Positions 1-6,344 of a stretch of DNA of 8,169 bases are shown here, in pieces; the stretch's first letter is position 1; each line of letters starts with the position of its first letter. The stretch lies in assembly GCA_964405665.1 (NCBI GenBank), contig CAYOOT010000104.1:1-8169 (forward strand), read 5' to 3'. A program made the position numbers and the translations under genes. Source of the DNA: CAYOOT01 sp964405665 (GTDB lineage: Bacteria > Bdellovibrionota_C > UBA2361 > SZUA-149 > CAZDWZ01). Under the pieces are notes generated by a model that did not search any database, was not told the DNA's origin, and was given only the letters and a program-made list of their open reading frames with translations.

Positions 1-1
1 G

Positions 2-412
2 CATTTACTTGATGCTCATGGTTTTTCTTTTGTGCGCTATGCTCATTTTGCAGAAATTTTCGAATTGCGTTCCAAACAATATTTTTCCTCACTACGTCAG
101 GCCGAAAAAACCGCAGGGAATTCCTGGGCAACGTTAAATATTTGGCTGGAATTTTTCCTCGATGCCTTGATCTCCTCTAGTGAAAAACTCCTGGATAATG
201 CAGAAAAGAAGCTGGGCTTTTTTCGCTTGACTGATGTCCAGCAACAAATAATCGATGTGATAAAAACAATTGGTGCTGCCAGCAGAGAAAAAATTGTCAG
301 TGAAACCGGGATCAATGTGAGCACTGTAAAATACAATTTAACTGTGCTTTCGACCAAGGGTCATTTGAAACGTGATGGGAATGGTAGGACTACGAGCTAC
401 AGTGTCATTTAG
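2..412 (+). CDS. Fic-family protein, C-terminal part with winged helix (5' end outside window)
   Basis: The frame is open from base 2 with no stop until TAG at 410-412, so this is the last 136 residues of a longer gene. Residues 1-57 resemble the region after the Fic catalytic loop: a 'LLDAHGF' stretch, then a helix with 'RSKQYFSSLRQAE' and 'WLEFFLDALI', as in many Fic proteins. Residues about 75-136 look like a winged helix-turn-helix ('REKIVSETGINVSTVKYNL', then a basic wing 'HLKRDGNG'), a common C-terminal appendage of this family. Fic enzymes usually transfer AMP from ATP to hydroxyl side chains of proteins. The catalytic HPFxxGNGR motif must lie upstream of the window, so activity cannot be judged. 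A GTG at 32 could be read as a start, but family similarity continues upstream of it. The family call is inference from the C-terminal half only. Confidence 0.72.
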   Translation, partial: HLLDAHGFSFVRYAHFAEIFELRSKQYFSSLRQAEKTAGNSWATLNIWLEFFLDALISSSEKLLDNAEKKLGFFRLTDVQQQIIDVIKTIGAASREKIVSETGINVSTVKYNLTVLSTKGHLKRDGNGRTTSYSVI

Positions 413-519
413 CAAACCTTTTGATTGGATATTTGCTATGTTGCCTCAGATCGTCCGTGTGGCAATAATTCTTGTATTTGGCATTAGATGAAAGTTAAGC
501 GATTTTTGGACTAAATTTT

Positions 520-714
520 ATGAAACGACAATTTATTCTTTGTATAGACGATGGCGGTTACCCGGAATCCTTAGAAAAGCGAAAGTTTTATGAGGTTCTT
601 CCTGACGCTGAAGCAGCAAAGGAGAATCTGGTTCGTGTTATTGATGAAAGCGGAGAAGATTATCTCTACTCAAAAAAAATGTTTGTGGAAGCTGCTTTAT
701 TAAAGGCAGCCTAG
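520..714 (+). CDS. Small conserved protein of unknown function (64 aa)
   Basis: This ATG-started 64-residue protein resembles a small, widespread but unnamed bacterial family: N-terminal 'MKRQFILCIDDGGYPESLE', then 'KFYEVLPDAEAA' and a highly patterned 'VRVIDESGEDYLYSKKMFV' segment at about residues 39-57. The alternation of hydrophobic and charged residues suggests a compact, beta-rich, soluble cytoplasmic fold. There is no signal peptide, membrane segment or cysteine pair. Upstream spacing (107 bases after the fic stop) suggests its own transcription unit, although no convincing promoter is visible there; the best guess is TTGGCA at 478-483 with a poor -10. Only a weak GGA precedes the ATG. 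It converges with cheZ, whose stop lies 20 bases away. The function is unknown and I do not propose one. The start is supported by the match to the family's N-terminus. Confidence 0.75.
   Translation: MKRQFILCIDDGGYPESLEKRKFYEVLPDAEAAKENLVRVIDESGEDYLYSKKMFVEAALLKAA
691..710. terminator. Hairpin at the end of the small ORF, possible bidirectional terminator
   Basis: The sequence GCTGCTTT-ATTA-AAGGCAGC forms an 8-pair stem with one G-U pair and a 4-base loop, ending just before the TAG at 712-714. It lies between two convergent genes. There is no immediate U-tract on the plus strand. On the minus strand a run of eight T (671-678 as A on plus) follows about 12 bases after the stem, farther than in a classical intrinsic terminator. 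It may equally be a by-product of the codons for the Ala/Leu-rich C-terminus. Confidence 0.3.
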
Positions 715-734
715 TGGAACTATGGTTTGTTATT

Positions 735-1271
735 TTAAAGCTCCTTAATTAGCGTTTCCACATCATCGCTTGAAGAAGTAACTTCTTCTTTTTCCTGATT
801 TTTACATAAACCAGCAATCGGTTCATTGCCTAATTTTTTATTCATCAACAGTAATTTATCAAACAATATTTTCAAATCAGAAAGAACTCGTTTTACAGCC
901 TGACCACTTAAATCCTGAAAATCCTGGGTAAGGATAATTTCCATATTATAAGTCATCGCTTGATGATTTAATTTCAAGGCTTCTAAATCAAGTATGGAAT
1001 TAGTATTATCACAGCGCACACTGGCGCTTTCTAACAATTCCTTTTGGGCACTAAGGGCATTGGCTTGAGATTCCATTAGTTCTGTCACACGATGAGCGGC
1101 TCTGTCGGTAAGACTCATTACTCTTTCTAAATCGCTTCCGCTGATTAATTCATGTAAAACTTCAATTATTTCAAAAAGTTTATTATTAACCTCAACACTT
1201 GTAGGTCTTTCCTCGATGCTAGTAATTGCCTTACCTTTCTGAGCATCTTCAGCAAAAAATTTCTGACTCAT
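735..1271 (-). CDS. cheZ: CheZ-type protein phosphatase of phospho-CheY
   Basis: CheZ dephosphorylates phospho-CheY and so ends the motor-switching signal of chemotaxis. The family signature is clear at residues 115-128, 'TQDFQDLSGQAVKR'. By alignment to the E. coli 'DFQDLTGQ' motif, Asp120 and Gln124 match the catalytic Asp143 and Gln147, with Gln inserted into the CheY active site. The rest is predicted to be long amphipathic helices (about 27-85 and 95-148) that would form the dimeric four-helix bundle. An acidic tail 'SSSDDVETLIKEL' at 166-178 resembles the C-terminal peptide by which CheZ grips CheY, after a short polar linker. At 178 residues it is shorter than E. coli CheZ (about 214), mainly N-terminally. 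The gene starts 19 bases after the cheY stop, so the two are very probably co-transcribed. Only a weak GAG lies upstream of the ATG. Confidence 0.92.
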   Translation of the reverse strand: MSQKFFAEDAQKGKAITSIEERPTSVEVNNKLFEIIEVLHELISGSDLERVMSLTDRAAHRVTELMESQANALSAQKELLESASVRCDNTNSILDLEALKLNHQAMTYNMEIILTQDFQDLSGQAVKRVLSDLKILFDKLLLMNKKLGNEPIAGLCKNQEKEEVTSSSDDVETLIKEL

Positions 1272-1290
1272 AATCTCAAACCAAAGCTTA

Positions 1291-1686
1291 TTATTTCTTA
1301 AAAATAGCTTCCAATTTCTGCTCTAAAAGATCCGCAGTAAATGGTTTAACAATGCAACTTGAAACACCTGCTTCCTGAGCTTCATTGACATTTTCTCTTT
1401 GTGATTCCGCTGTAACCAATAAAAAAGGTAAGCTCTTTAAAGAACCATCGGCCCTTACATTTTTCAATAAATCAATTCCCATCATGTTCGGCATATTCCA
1501 ATCGGAAATCACAAATTCATAATCGCCTGCTTTCAGCTTATTTAAAGCTACATTTCCATCTTCTGCTTCATCAATGTTATTAAACCCCAATTGCTGCAAA
1601 ACATTTTTTACAATTCTTCTCATTGTAGAAAAATCATCAACGACAAGGATTTTCATTGTCCGAGAGATATTATTTAATTTATTCAT
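1291..1686 (-). CDS. cheY: CheY single-domain response regulator
   Basis: This is a stand-alone receiver domain (131 aa) with no output domain. The active site is intact: the acidic pair Asp17-Asp18 in 'ILVVDDFSTMRR', phospho-acceptor Asp62 in 'FVISDWNMPNM', Thr92 in 'LLVTAES' and Lys114 in 'IVKPFTA'. The 'DDFSTMRRIVKNVLQQLGF' and 'SDWNMPNM' strings are typical of flagellar-motor CheY rather than generic receivers. Two positions deviate. Cys111 stands where Tyr106 normally acts as the conformational switch, and Met69 replaces the Asp of the usual 'NMDG'. The listed ATG gives a 10-residue extension before MKILVVDD. The second ATG at 1656 would give the conventional length, and neither has a strong ribosome site. 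It sits directly upstream of cheZ, its phosphatase. No cheA kinase gene is in the window. Confidence 0.93.
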   Translation of the reverse strand: MNKLNNISRTMKILVVDDFSTMRRIVKNVLQQLGFNNIDEAEDGNVALNKLKAGDYEFVISDWNMPNMMGIDLLKNVRADGSLKSLPFLLVTAESQRENVNEAQEAGVSSCIVKPFTADLLEQKLEAIFKK

Positions 1687-1853
1687 AACTACCGTTTCAT
1701 CTTTTATAAATTAAACTTTTTTAAAAAATTAACTTTTAAAAAAATAAAAATATCTTTATTCCCAGCTAGTATCGACAAACTAGAGAATTTTATTAATAGT
1801 TTTTTAATGATAAACTTGCTAGATCTTAGAATAAATGCTGAAATTACAGATAT
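1687..1853 (-). promoter_or_regulatory. AT-rich gap between parB and cheY, probable cheYZ promoter region
   Basis: These 167 bases hold no gene. The part at 1702-1760 has only 3 G/C in 59 bases, the most AT-rich stretch in the window. Read on the minus strand it offers a -10-like TATAAA (plus 1703-1708) with a weak -35 TTAATT 18 bases upstream (plus 1727-1732), which would start transcription just before the cheY ATG. Nearer parB, CTAGT and ACTAG form a 5-pair hairpin around an 8-base loop, with a T-rich stretch starting some distance beyond it on the minus strand, so any terminator for parB is weak. Separate transcription of cheYZ is therefore likely but not proven, and read-through from parAB remains possible. 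Confidence 0.3.
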
Positions 1854-2852
1854 TTATGCTTTCAGCTTATCTAAAATGCTTTCCAATTCAGAATTGGAAT
1901 AAAAGGCGATTCGCACTTCTCCCTTGTCTTTTCCTTGTAATTGAATTCTTACTTTCGTGCCCAGAACCCTTCTCAGACGCTCTTCCAACTGCAGAACATC
2001 GCGATTGATTGCTGGAGAAATGGCTTTGGTATTTTTATTTGCTGAAGAAATATTTTCTGATTTTCTTTGATTGACTAAATCTTCTGTTGCTCTTACGGAA
2101 AGTCCTTTTTCAATTATTAATTTTGCAAAACCAAGTTGCTCTGAAGAATTTTCAATGGCCAATAGCGTTCGCGCATGACCGGCACTGATCTTTCCTTGAA
2201 CAAGTAGCTTTTGCACATCTTCGGATAATTTTAAAAGCCTAAGAGCATTGGCAATAGAAGCACGATCTTTGCCCACAGTTTCTGCGATTTCCGATTGCGA
2301 GGCCCCAAAGCCATCAATTAAGCGCTTATATGCTAGTGCTTCTTCTAGAGGGTTTAAATCAGCCCGCTGCACATTTTCAATAATTCCCAGCTCTAGAGAT
2401 TCTTTGTCATTTAAATTTTTAAGTAATACCGGAACTATTTCTAAGCCGGCTAGTGTTGCTGCTCTCCATCTTCTTTCCCCGGCAACAATCTCATATTGCG
2501 CTTCTGTGCTTGCTGCAGCACTTCTTTTTCTGACAATTAACGGCTGAAGTAATCCGGTATTTTTTATGGAATCAGCTAAAGAATTAATTTCGGACTCAAC
2601 AAAATTTTGTCTTGGTTGCAACTTACCGGGAACAACTTCTTTAATCCCTAAAAAACCAAGTTCGCCTTCTCTTAGTTCATTTGTTTTTTCTAATTTTATT
2701 TCGATATTTTTTGTATTTTCAGCTGCTGTGTTGTTCTTTTGAGCCTGTGTTTTCGGCCTTAAATCAACCGCTACTGCTGAAGCAGACATCAAAGCAGAAA
2801 GTCCTCTTCCTAAAACATTTTTTCGATTACTAATGTTGGCACCTTTTTGCAT
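1854..2852 (-). CDS. parB: ParB/Spo0J chromosome-partitioning protein (CTPase clamp)
   Basis: ParB binds parS, hydrolyses CTP and slides as a clamp to form the partition complex moved by ParA. The 332 residues show the full domain order. An N-terminal 'VLGRGLSALM' (13-22) is the short segment that in this family contacts ParA and stimulates its ATPase. A variable linker follows (about 25-68). The N-terminal CTP-binding domain starts near 70, with the box 'GERRWRAA' at 125-132 and 'ENVQRADLNPLEEA' at 159-172. The central helix-turn-helix 'SEIAETVGKDRASIANALRLL' (187-207) reads parS. After a second linker (about 262-283) comes a C-terminal dimerisation domain (286-332). The gene begins 9 bases after the parA stop, and the AGGGG overlapping that stop is one of the few good Shine-Dalgarno sequences here. 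Two matching parS sites lie upstream, at the ends of rsmG. Confidence 0.97.
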   Translation of the reverse strand: MQKGANISNRKNVLGRGLSALMSASAVAVDLRPKTQAQKNNTAAENTKNIEIKLEKTNELREGELGFLGIKEVVPGKLQPRQNFVESEINSLADSIKNTGLLQPLIVRKRSAAASTEAQYEIVAGERRWRAATLAGLEIVPVLLKNLNDKESLELGIIENVQRADLNPLEEALAYKRLIDGFGASQSEIAETVGKDRASIANALRLLKLSEDVQKLLVQGKISAGHARTLLAIENSSEQLGFAKLIIEKGLSVRATEDLVNQRKSENISSANKNTKAISPAINRDVLQLEERLRRVLGTKVRIQLQGKDKGEVRIAFYSNSELESILDKLKA

Positions 2853-2861
2853 TTTATTCCC

Positions 2862-3668
2862 CTAACTATTAATTTTCATTCCTTCATCTTCGGCCAAATA
2901 ATTTTGCTCTCTCCTTCTCTCCAGCTCTAAAGCTAAAGAAGCATAGGCATCAGCTCCTAAGGAAGTATCATCATAGAGAAAAATTGGTTTGCCAAAACTG
3001 GGAGCCTCACTTAAACGAACATTTCTTGGAATAATTGTTTCAAATACTGCATCACCAAAGTATTTTCGCGCTTCTTGAGATACTTGCCGCGCTAGATTTG
3101 TTCTGCCATCAAACATTGTCAGCACAACTCCTTCTAGTTCCAGGTTGGGATTAAGTTCCTTTCTAGCTAAGGCAATTGTTTGCATTAAGGAAGAAATCCC
3201 CTCCAAAGCATAATACTCACATTGCAAAGGAACTAAAACAGAATCAGAAGCGACCAATGAATTGACAGTAAGTAAACTTAAAGATGGGGGGCAATCCAAA
3301 AAAATGTAATCAAATTGAGATCTTATCCTATCAATTTGTATTTTCAACTTTAGCTCTCTTCCTTCAACTCCAGCAAGTTCCATATCCGCACCAACCAAAT
3401 CACTGTTAGATGGTGCAACCCAAAGTGAATTTTGCGCTGTGCCCACAATTACTGAACTAATGTTAAAAACTCCTAAAAATACATCGTATAAATTAGCTTC
3501 TAGGCCATTTTTATCCACTCCTAAACCGCTTGTGGCATTTCCTTGAGGATCAATATCAATAACTAAAACTTTTCTGGAAATTCTGGCTAATGCTGAGGAT
3601 AGATTAACTGCTGTGGTTGTCTTACCAACCCCACCTTTTTGATTTACTATTGAAATAACTCTTCCCAT
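2862..3668 (-). CDS. parA: ParA/Soj chromosome-partitioning ATPase
   Basis: ParA is the ATPase that dimerises on DNA with ATP and is released by ParB, producing the gradient that segregates the origin region. The deviant Walker A motif 'KGGVGKTT' is at residues 11-18, with Lys11 as the signature lysine and Lys16 as the P-loop lysine. The Walker A' segment 'VIDIDPQGNATSG' holds Asp38 and Asp40. Walker B is 'YIFLDCPPSLS' with Asp125. The later 'MFDGRTNLARQV' and 'IIPRNVRLSEAPSFGKPI' segments are typical of chromosomal Soj-type proteins. The length of 268 residues fits, and there is no N-terminal helix-turn-helix as in plasmid type Ia ParA. The ATG places the Walker motif at the usual distance from the N-terminus. 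It is followed closely by parB, and a parS site lies about 55 bases upstream, so ParB could influence its own operon. Confidence 0.97.
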   Translation of the reverse strand: MGRVISIVNQKGGVGKTTTAVNLSSALARISRKVLVIDIDPQGNATSGLGVDKNGLEANLYDVFLGVFNISSVIVGTAQNSLWVAPSNSDLVGADMELAGVEGRELKLKIQIDRIRSQFDYIFLDCPPSLSLLTVNSLVASDSVLVPLQCEYYALEGISSLMQTIALARKELNPNLELEGVVLTMFDGRTNLARQVSQEARKYFGDAVFETIIPRNVRLSEAPSFGKPIFLYDDTSLGADAYASLALELERRREQNYLAEDEGMKINS

Positions 3669-3718
3669 GCTTGGCTTCTAGCACAAGTCTAGTTAAGGTA
3701 AAAAGATAAATATATTAT

Positions 3719-3742
3719 TAAATGTTTCACGTGAAACATTTA
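3719..3742. promoter_or_regulatory. parS site 2, within a 24-bp perfect palindrome, at the rsmG stop / parA leader
   Basis: The core TGTTTCACGTGAAACA (3723-3738) is the exact consensus parS known from many bacteria. Here the symmetry extends four more bases on each side (TAAA and TTTA), giving a perfect 24-bp palindrome. The core contains the TGA stop codon of rsmG (plus 3727-3729), and the last codons of rsmG read Cys-Phe-Thr out of the site. It lies 54 bases upstream of the parA ATG. A poor promoter candidate for parA on the minus strand (TTCACG at 3730-3735, 15 bases, TATATT at 3709-3714) would have its -35 inside the site, which would allow autoregulation. That last point is speculative. 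Confidence 0.95.
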
Positions 3743-4425
3743 TAGCATCGGACAATGCTTTTTGATGTGCTGCTTGATATTTCATATTGATATTCCCAAT
3801 TATTAGTTAATCCACTAAGATCATTGCTTTTTTCTCCTTGGATCAAACAGACATGTCCTTCTTTGCTTAAAAGTGCTTTAATTTTTTTAAGCAAGCCTGG
3901 ATCGATTACCAAAGCTCTACTGACTATTAAGTCAATATCGTAGTCCTTTTCCTGAATGTCTTCAAAACGCTTCGATACTAGAATTACATTTGTTAATCCT
4001 AGTCTTCTTATCGCTTCCCGCAGAAAGATTGTCCTCTTTTCCCGGGGCTCACATAAATAAAACTTACAATTGCTGTCCATAATCGCCATTACCAATCCAG
4101 GGAATCCGGCACCTGAACCTAAATCAAGAACTCTCTGCTTTGATTTAAGCTTTGAAAATATAATCTGACCAGCAACTAAGCTATCTATAAAATGCCTTTG
4201 GATAATAAGTAATGGTTCAGCTTCCGATACTAAGTCAACTTTTTTGGTCCACTCCTGTAAGAGTAAAAAGTATTTTTCCAGTAAAACTAGCTTATCTGTT
4301 GGCAATAAAGAAGGATAATAGAGTTCGATTGAGGCCGAATCGAGCTTAAGGCTAGCTATTACAGCCAACATCACTCTTTGATATTCGGCTGCAAAAATTT
4401 CTGAAATTTGTTTCACGTGAAACAC
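3727..4425 (-). CDS. rsmG: RsmG (GidB), 16S rRNA guanine-N7 methyltransferase
   Basis: RsmG uses S-adenosylmethionine to methylate N7 of G527 (E. coli numbering) in the 530 loop of 16S rRNA. The SAM-binding motif I is 'VLDLGSGAGFPG' at residues 99-110. Before it come the family's 'LLLQEWTKKVDLVS' (54-67) and 'QRHFIDSL' (76-83). After it come 'CEPREKRTIFLREAIRRLGL' (125-144), 'IVSRAL' (167-172) and 'IQGEKS' near 195-200. The listed start is a GTG directly after the mnmG stop, giving 232 residues and an N-terminus MFHVKQ that is encoded by a parS site. This places the 'LLLQEW' motif about 25 residues later than in E. coli or Bacillus, so the ATG at 4371 (214 aa) is a serious alternative. Neither start has a clear ribosome site. 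Adjacency to mnmG suggests co-transcription and perhaps translational coupling. Confidence 0.93.
   Translation of the reverse strand: MFHVKQISEIFAAEYQRVMLAVIASLKLDSASIELYYPSLLPTDKLVLLEKYFLLLQEWTKKVDLVSEAEPLLIIQRHFIDSLVAGQIIFSKLKSKQRVLDLGSGAGFPGLVMAIMDSNCKFYLCEPREKRTIFLREAIRRLGLTNVILVSKRFEDIQEKDYDIDLIVSRALVIDPGLLKKIKALLSKEGHVCLIQGEKSNDLSGLTNNWEYQYEISSSTSKSIVRCYKCFT
4409..4424. promoter_or_regulatory. parS site 1, at the mnmG/rsmG junction
   Basis: A second exact TGTTTCACGTGAAACA, a perfect 16-bp palindrome, lies 686 bases from site 2 (start to start). Flanking symmetry does not extend further. On the minus strand it begins one base into the GTG start of rsmG, so if that start is used the site encodes Phe-His-Val-Lys and parts of the flanking codons. 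It ends two bases short of the mnmG stop codon. It is a binding site for the ParB encoded downstream, expected from the conserved consensus and from the genomic position next to parAB. Confidence 0.95.
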
Positions 4426-6300
4426 CTAAAGGCTTTTAGTGATTCCTGCTTTTTTTAAATGAATTGCAATAATTGATACAGCAGAAGGAGTAATTCCAGA
4501 AATTCTTGAAGTTTGGCCCAATGTTCTTGGTCTAAATTGCTTCAATCGCTCTTTAACTTCCACACTCAAGCCTGCAATCTCGGTAAAAGAAAAGAGATCG
4601 GGGATTAGAACATTTTCCATCTTTCGCACTCTTTCAATATCTTGCAGTTGTCTTTTCAAGTAGCCTTCAAACTTTATTTCTGTTTCCAAACGAGTTATTT
4701 GCTGATCGTTTAACTCTTCAGTGGCGGGATATTTCTTGGCAATTCCTAAATAATCAACTTCTGGTCTTCTAAGTAAAGTTGCCAAACTAAGAGAATCATA
4801 AAGAGCAGCTGTTCCTAACTCTTCCATCCATTGATTAGTGTCACCTACTGGTTTTAATAAATAACTTTCTAAACGAATTCTTTCTTTTTGAATGCTATTT
4901 TGTCGCTCTTCAAAAACTTTCCATTCACTATCGTTAACTAAATTAAGTTTTCTTGCTAAAGGAGTTAAACGAAAATCTGCATTGTCTTCTCTTAAATGCA
5001 AACGGTACTCCGCTCGGGAAGTAAACATCCGGTATGGTTCTAAAATTCCCAAAGTTGTTAAATCATCAATCATCACGCCGATGTATGCTTGATCGCGATG
5101 TAAAATAAAAGGCTCTTCACCTTTGCAAAATAAAGCAGCATTGATTCCTGCGACAAGACCTTGAGCAGCGGCCTCTTCATATCCGGAAGTTCCATTAATT
5201 TGTCCGGCAAAATAAATTCCGGAAATATCTTTAGGGGAAAGACTGCGATCTAGTTCCAAAGGATCAATGTGATCATATTCTACTGCATAACCAGGACGAA
5301 GAATTTTAACATTTTCCAGTCCAGGAATTGTTCTAATAAAAGCTGCTTGCACGTCTTCCGGCAGACTGGTGGAAATACCATTAGGGTAAACAATATCTGA
5401 ATTATAACCCTCAGGTTCCAAAAAAATCTGATGAGACATTTTATCTTTAAAACGAAAAACTTTATCTTCAATTGAAGGACAATATCTTGGTCCACGAGAT
5501 TGAATTTGACCATTGAACATTGGAGAAAGTTCGTAATTCTCTGCAATAATTTGATGCGTTTGAGCAGTAGTCTGAGTGATCCAACAGCTAATTTGCTTTC
5601 GCGTAATTTCCTTTGTTCTAAAGGAAAAGGGCTTGATTGGATTATCTCCTGCTTGCTCCATTGTCTTGGAATAATCAATGCTGGAAGAGATCAGCCGCGC
5701 TGGAGTTCCAGTCTTCATGCGGCCCATTTTAAGGCCCAAAGAACGCAAACTATCACTTAAAGGATAACTTGCTTTCTCACCAACTCGGCCACCCTTTGTT
5801 TGCTTTGTTCCGGTATGCATTAAGCCACCAAGAAAAGTTCCGGTGGTAAGAATCGTTGCTTGAGCTTCGATAAATTCTGACTGCTCTGTATGAATGCCGC
5901 AAATCTTGTTTCCTCTGATTTCCAGTTTAGAAACTTCCGCTTCGAGAATATCTAAATTAGGACACTTGCTAACCCCTTTGATAATTCTTTCTCGATAAGC
6001 ATCTCTATCGGCCTGGGCCCGAGAAGAACGAACAGCAGCGCCTTTTGAGGAGTTAAGCATTCTAAATTGAATTCCAGTATCATCAATTGCCTGTCCCATC
6101 TCACCAAAGAGGGCATCGATCTCTTTTACGAGCTGACCTTTGCCCACTCCACCGATGGCTGGGTTGCAAGACATCTGACCAATGCCTTTTTGATCAAGGG
6201 TGATAAGAGCTGTTTTGCAGCCCATTCTGGCAGAAACTAAGGCGGCCTCAACACCGGCATGTCCACCACCAACAACAATTATGTCGTATTTTTTATTCAT
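4426..6300 (-). CDS. mnmG: MnmG (GidA), tRNA uridine-34 5-carboxymethylaminomethyl modification enzyme
   Basis: MnmG is an FAD enzyme that, with the GTPase MnmE, adds the (carboxymethyl)aminomethyl group to U34 of certain tRNAs using methylene-tetrahydrofolate. The dinucleotide-binding motif 'VVGGGHAGVEAA' is at residues 9-20. The family signature 'MSCNPAIGGVGKGQLVKEIDAL' holds Cys45 (E. coli Cys47). The second signature 'SRGPRYCPSIEDK' holds Cys274 (E. coli Cys277). A conserved 'FAGQINGTSGYEEAAAQGLVAG' FAD segment is at 364-385. The C-terminal helical domain ends with 'GQTSRISGITPSAVSIIAIHLKK' (595-617), which binds MnmE and tRNA. At 624 residues it is full length. It is the first gene of the minus-strand block. 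mnmE, often found just upstream, is not adjacent here, because a divergent transglycosylase gene lies there. Confidence 0.98.
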   Translation of the reverse strand: MNKKYDIIVVGGGHAGVEAALVSARMGCKTALITLDQKGIGQMSCNPAIGGVGKGQLVKEIDALFGEMGQAIDDTGIQFRMLNSSKGAAVRSSRAQADRDAYRERIIKGVSKCPNLDILEAEVSKLEIRGNKICGIHTEQSEFIEAQATILTTGTFLGGLMHTGTKQTKGGRVGEKASYPLSDSLRSLGLKMGRMKTGTPARLISSSIDYSKTMEQAGDNPIKPFSFRTKEITRKQISCWITQTTAQTHQIIAENYELSPMFNGQIQSRGPRYCPSIEDKVFRFKDKMSHQIFLEPEGYNSDIVYPNGISTSLPEDVQAAFIRTIPGLENVKILRPGYAVEYDHIDPLELDRSLSPKDISGIYFAGQINGTSGYEEAAAQGLVAGINAALFCKGEEPFILHRDQAYIGVMIDDLTTLGILEPYRMFTSRAEYRLHLREDNADFRLTPLARKLNLVNDSEWKVFEERQNSIQKERIRLESYLLKPVGDTNQWMEELGTAALYDSLSLATLLRRPEVDYLGIAKKYPATEELNDQQITRLETEIKFEGYLKRQLQDIERVRKMENVLIPDLFSFTEIAGLSVEVKERLKQFRPRTLGQTSRISGITPSAVSIIAIHLKKAGITKSL

Positions 6301-6344
6301 TTTGGTCTCAGAATCAATACAAAAATCTCTAAAATTTCAGCTGG

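Noticed and set aside
1702..1760. Very AT-rich tract before cheY as a possible origin or integration scar
   Set aside because: It has no direct repeats, DnaA boxes or element ends, and fits an ordinary AT-rich promoter region.
2248..2547. A 99-codon open frame on the plus strand inside parB
   Set aside because: It is antisense to strongly conserved ParB coding sequence, including the helix-turn-helix, and its translation has no recognisable features.
3505..3525. A DnaA-box-like TTATCCACT
   Set aside because: It is a single near-match inside parA coding sequence with no cluster of boxes or unwinding region around it, so there is no evidence for oriC within this window.
3678..3692. Two CTAG tetramers flanking a 7-base spacer in the parA leader
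   Set aside because: Four-base arms are too short to support a structure or operator.
5280..5678. A 132-codon open frame on the minus strand overlapping mnmG in another frame
   Set aside because: mnmG is unmistakable across the region, and the alternative frame gives a composition-biased, unfamiliar protein.
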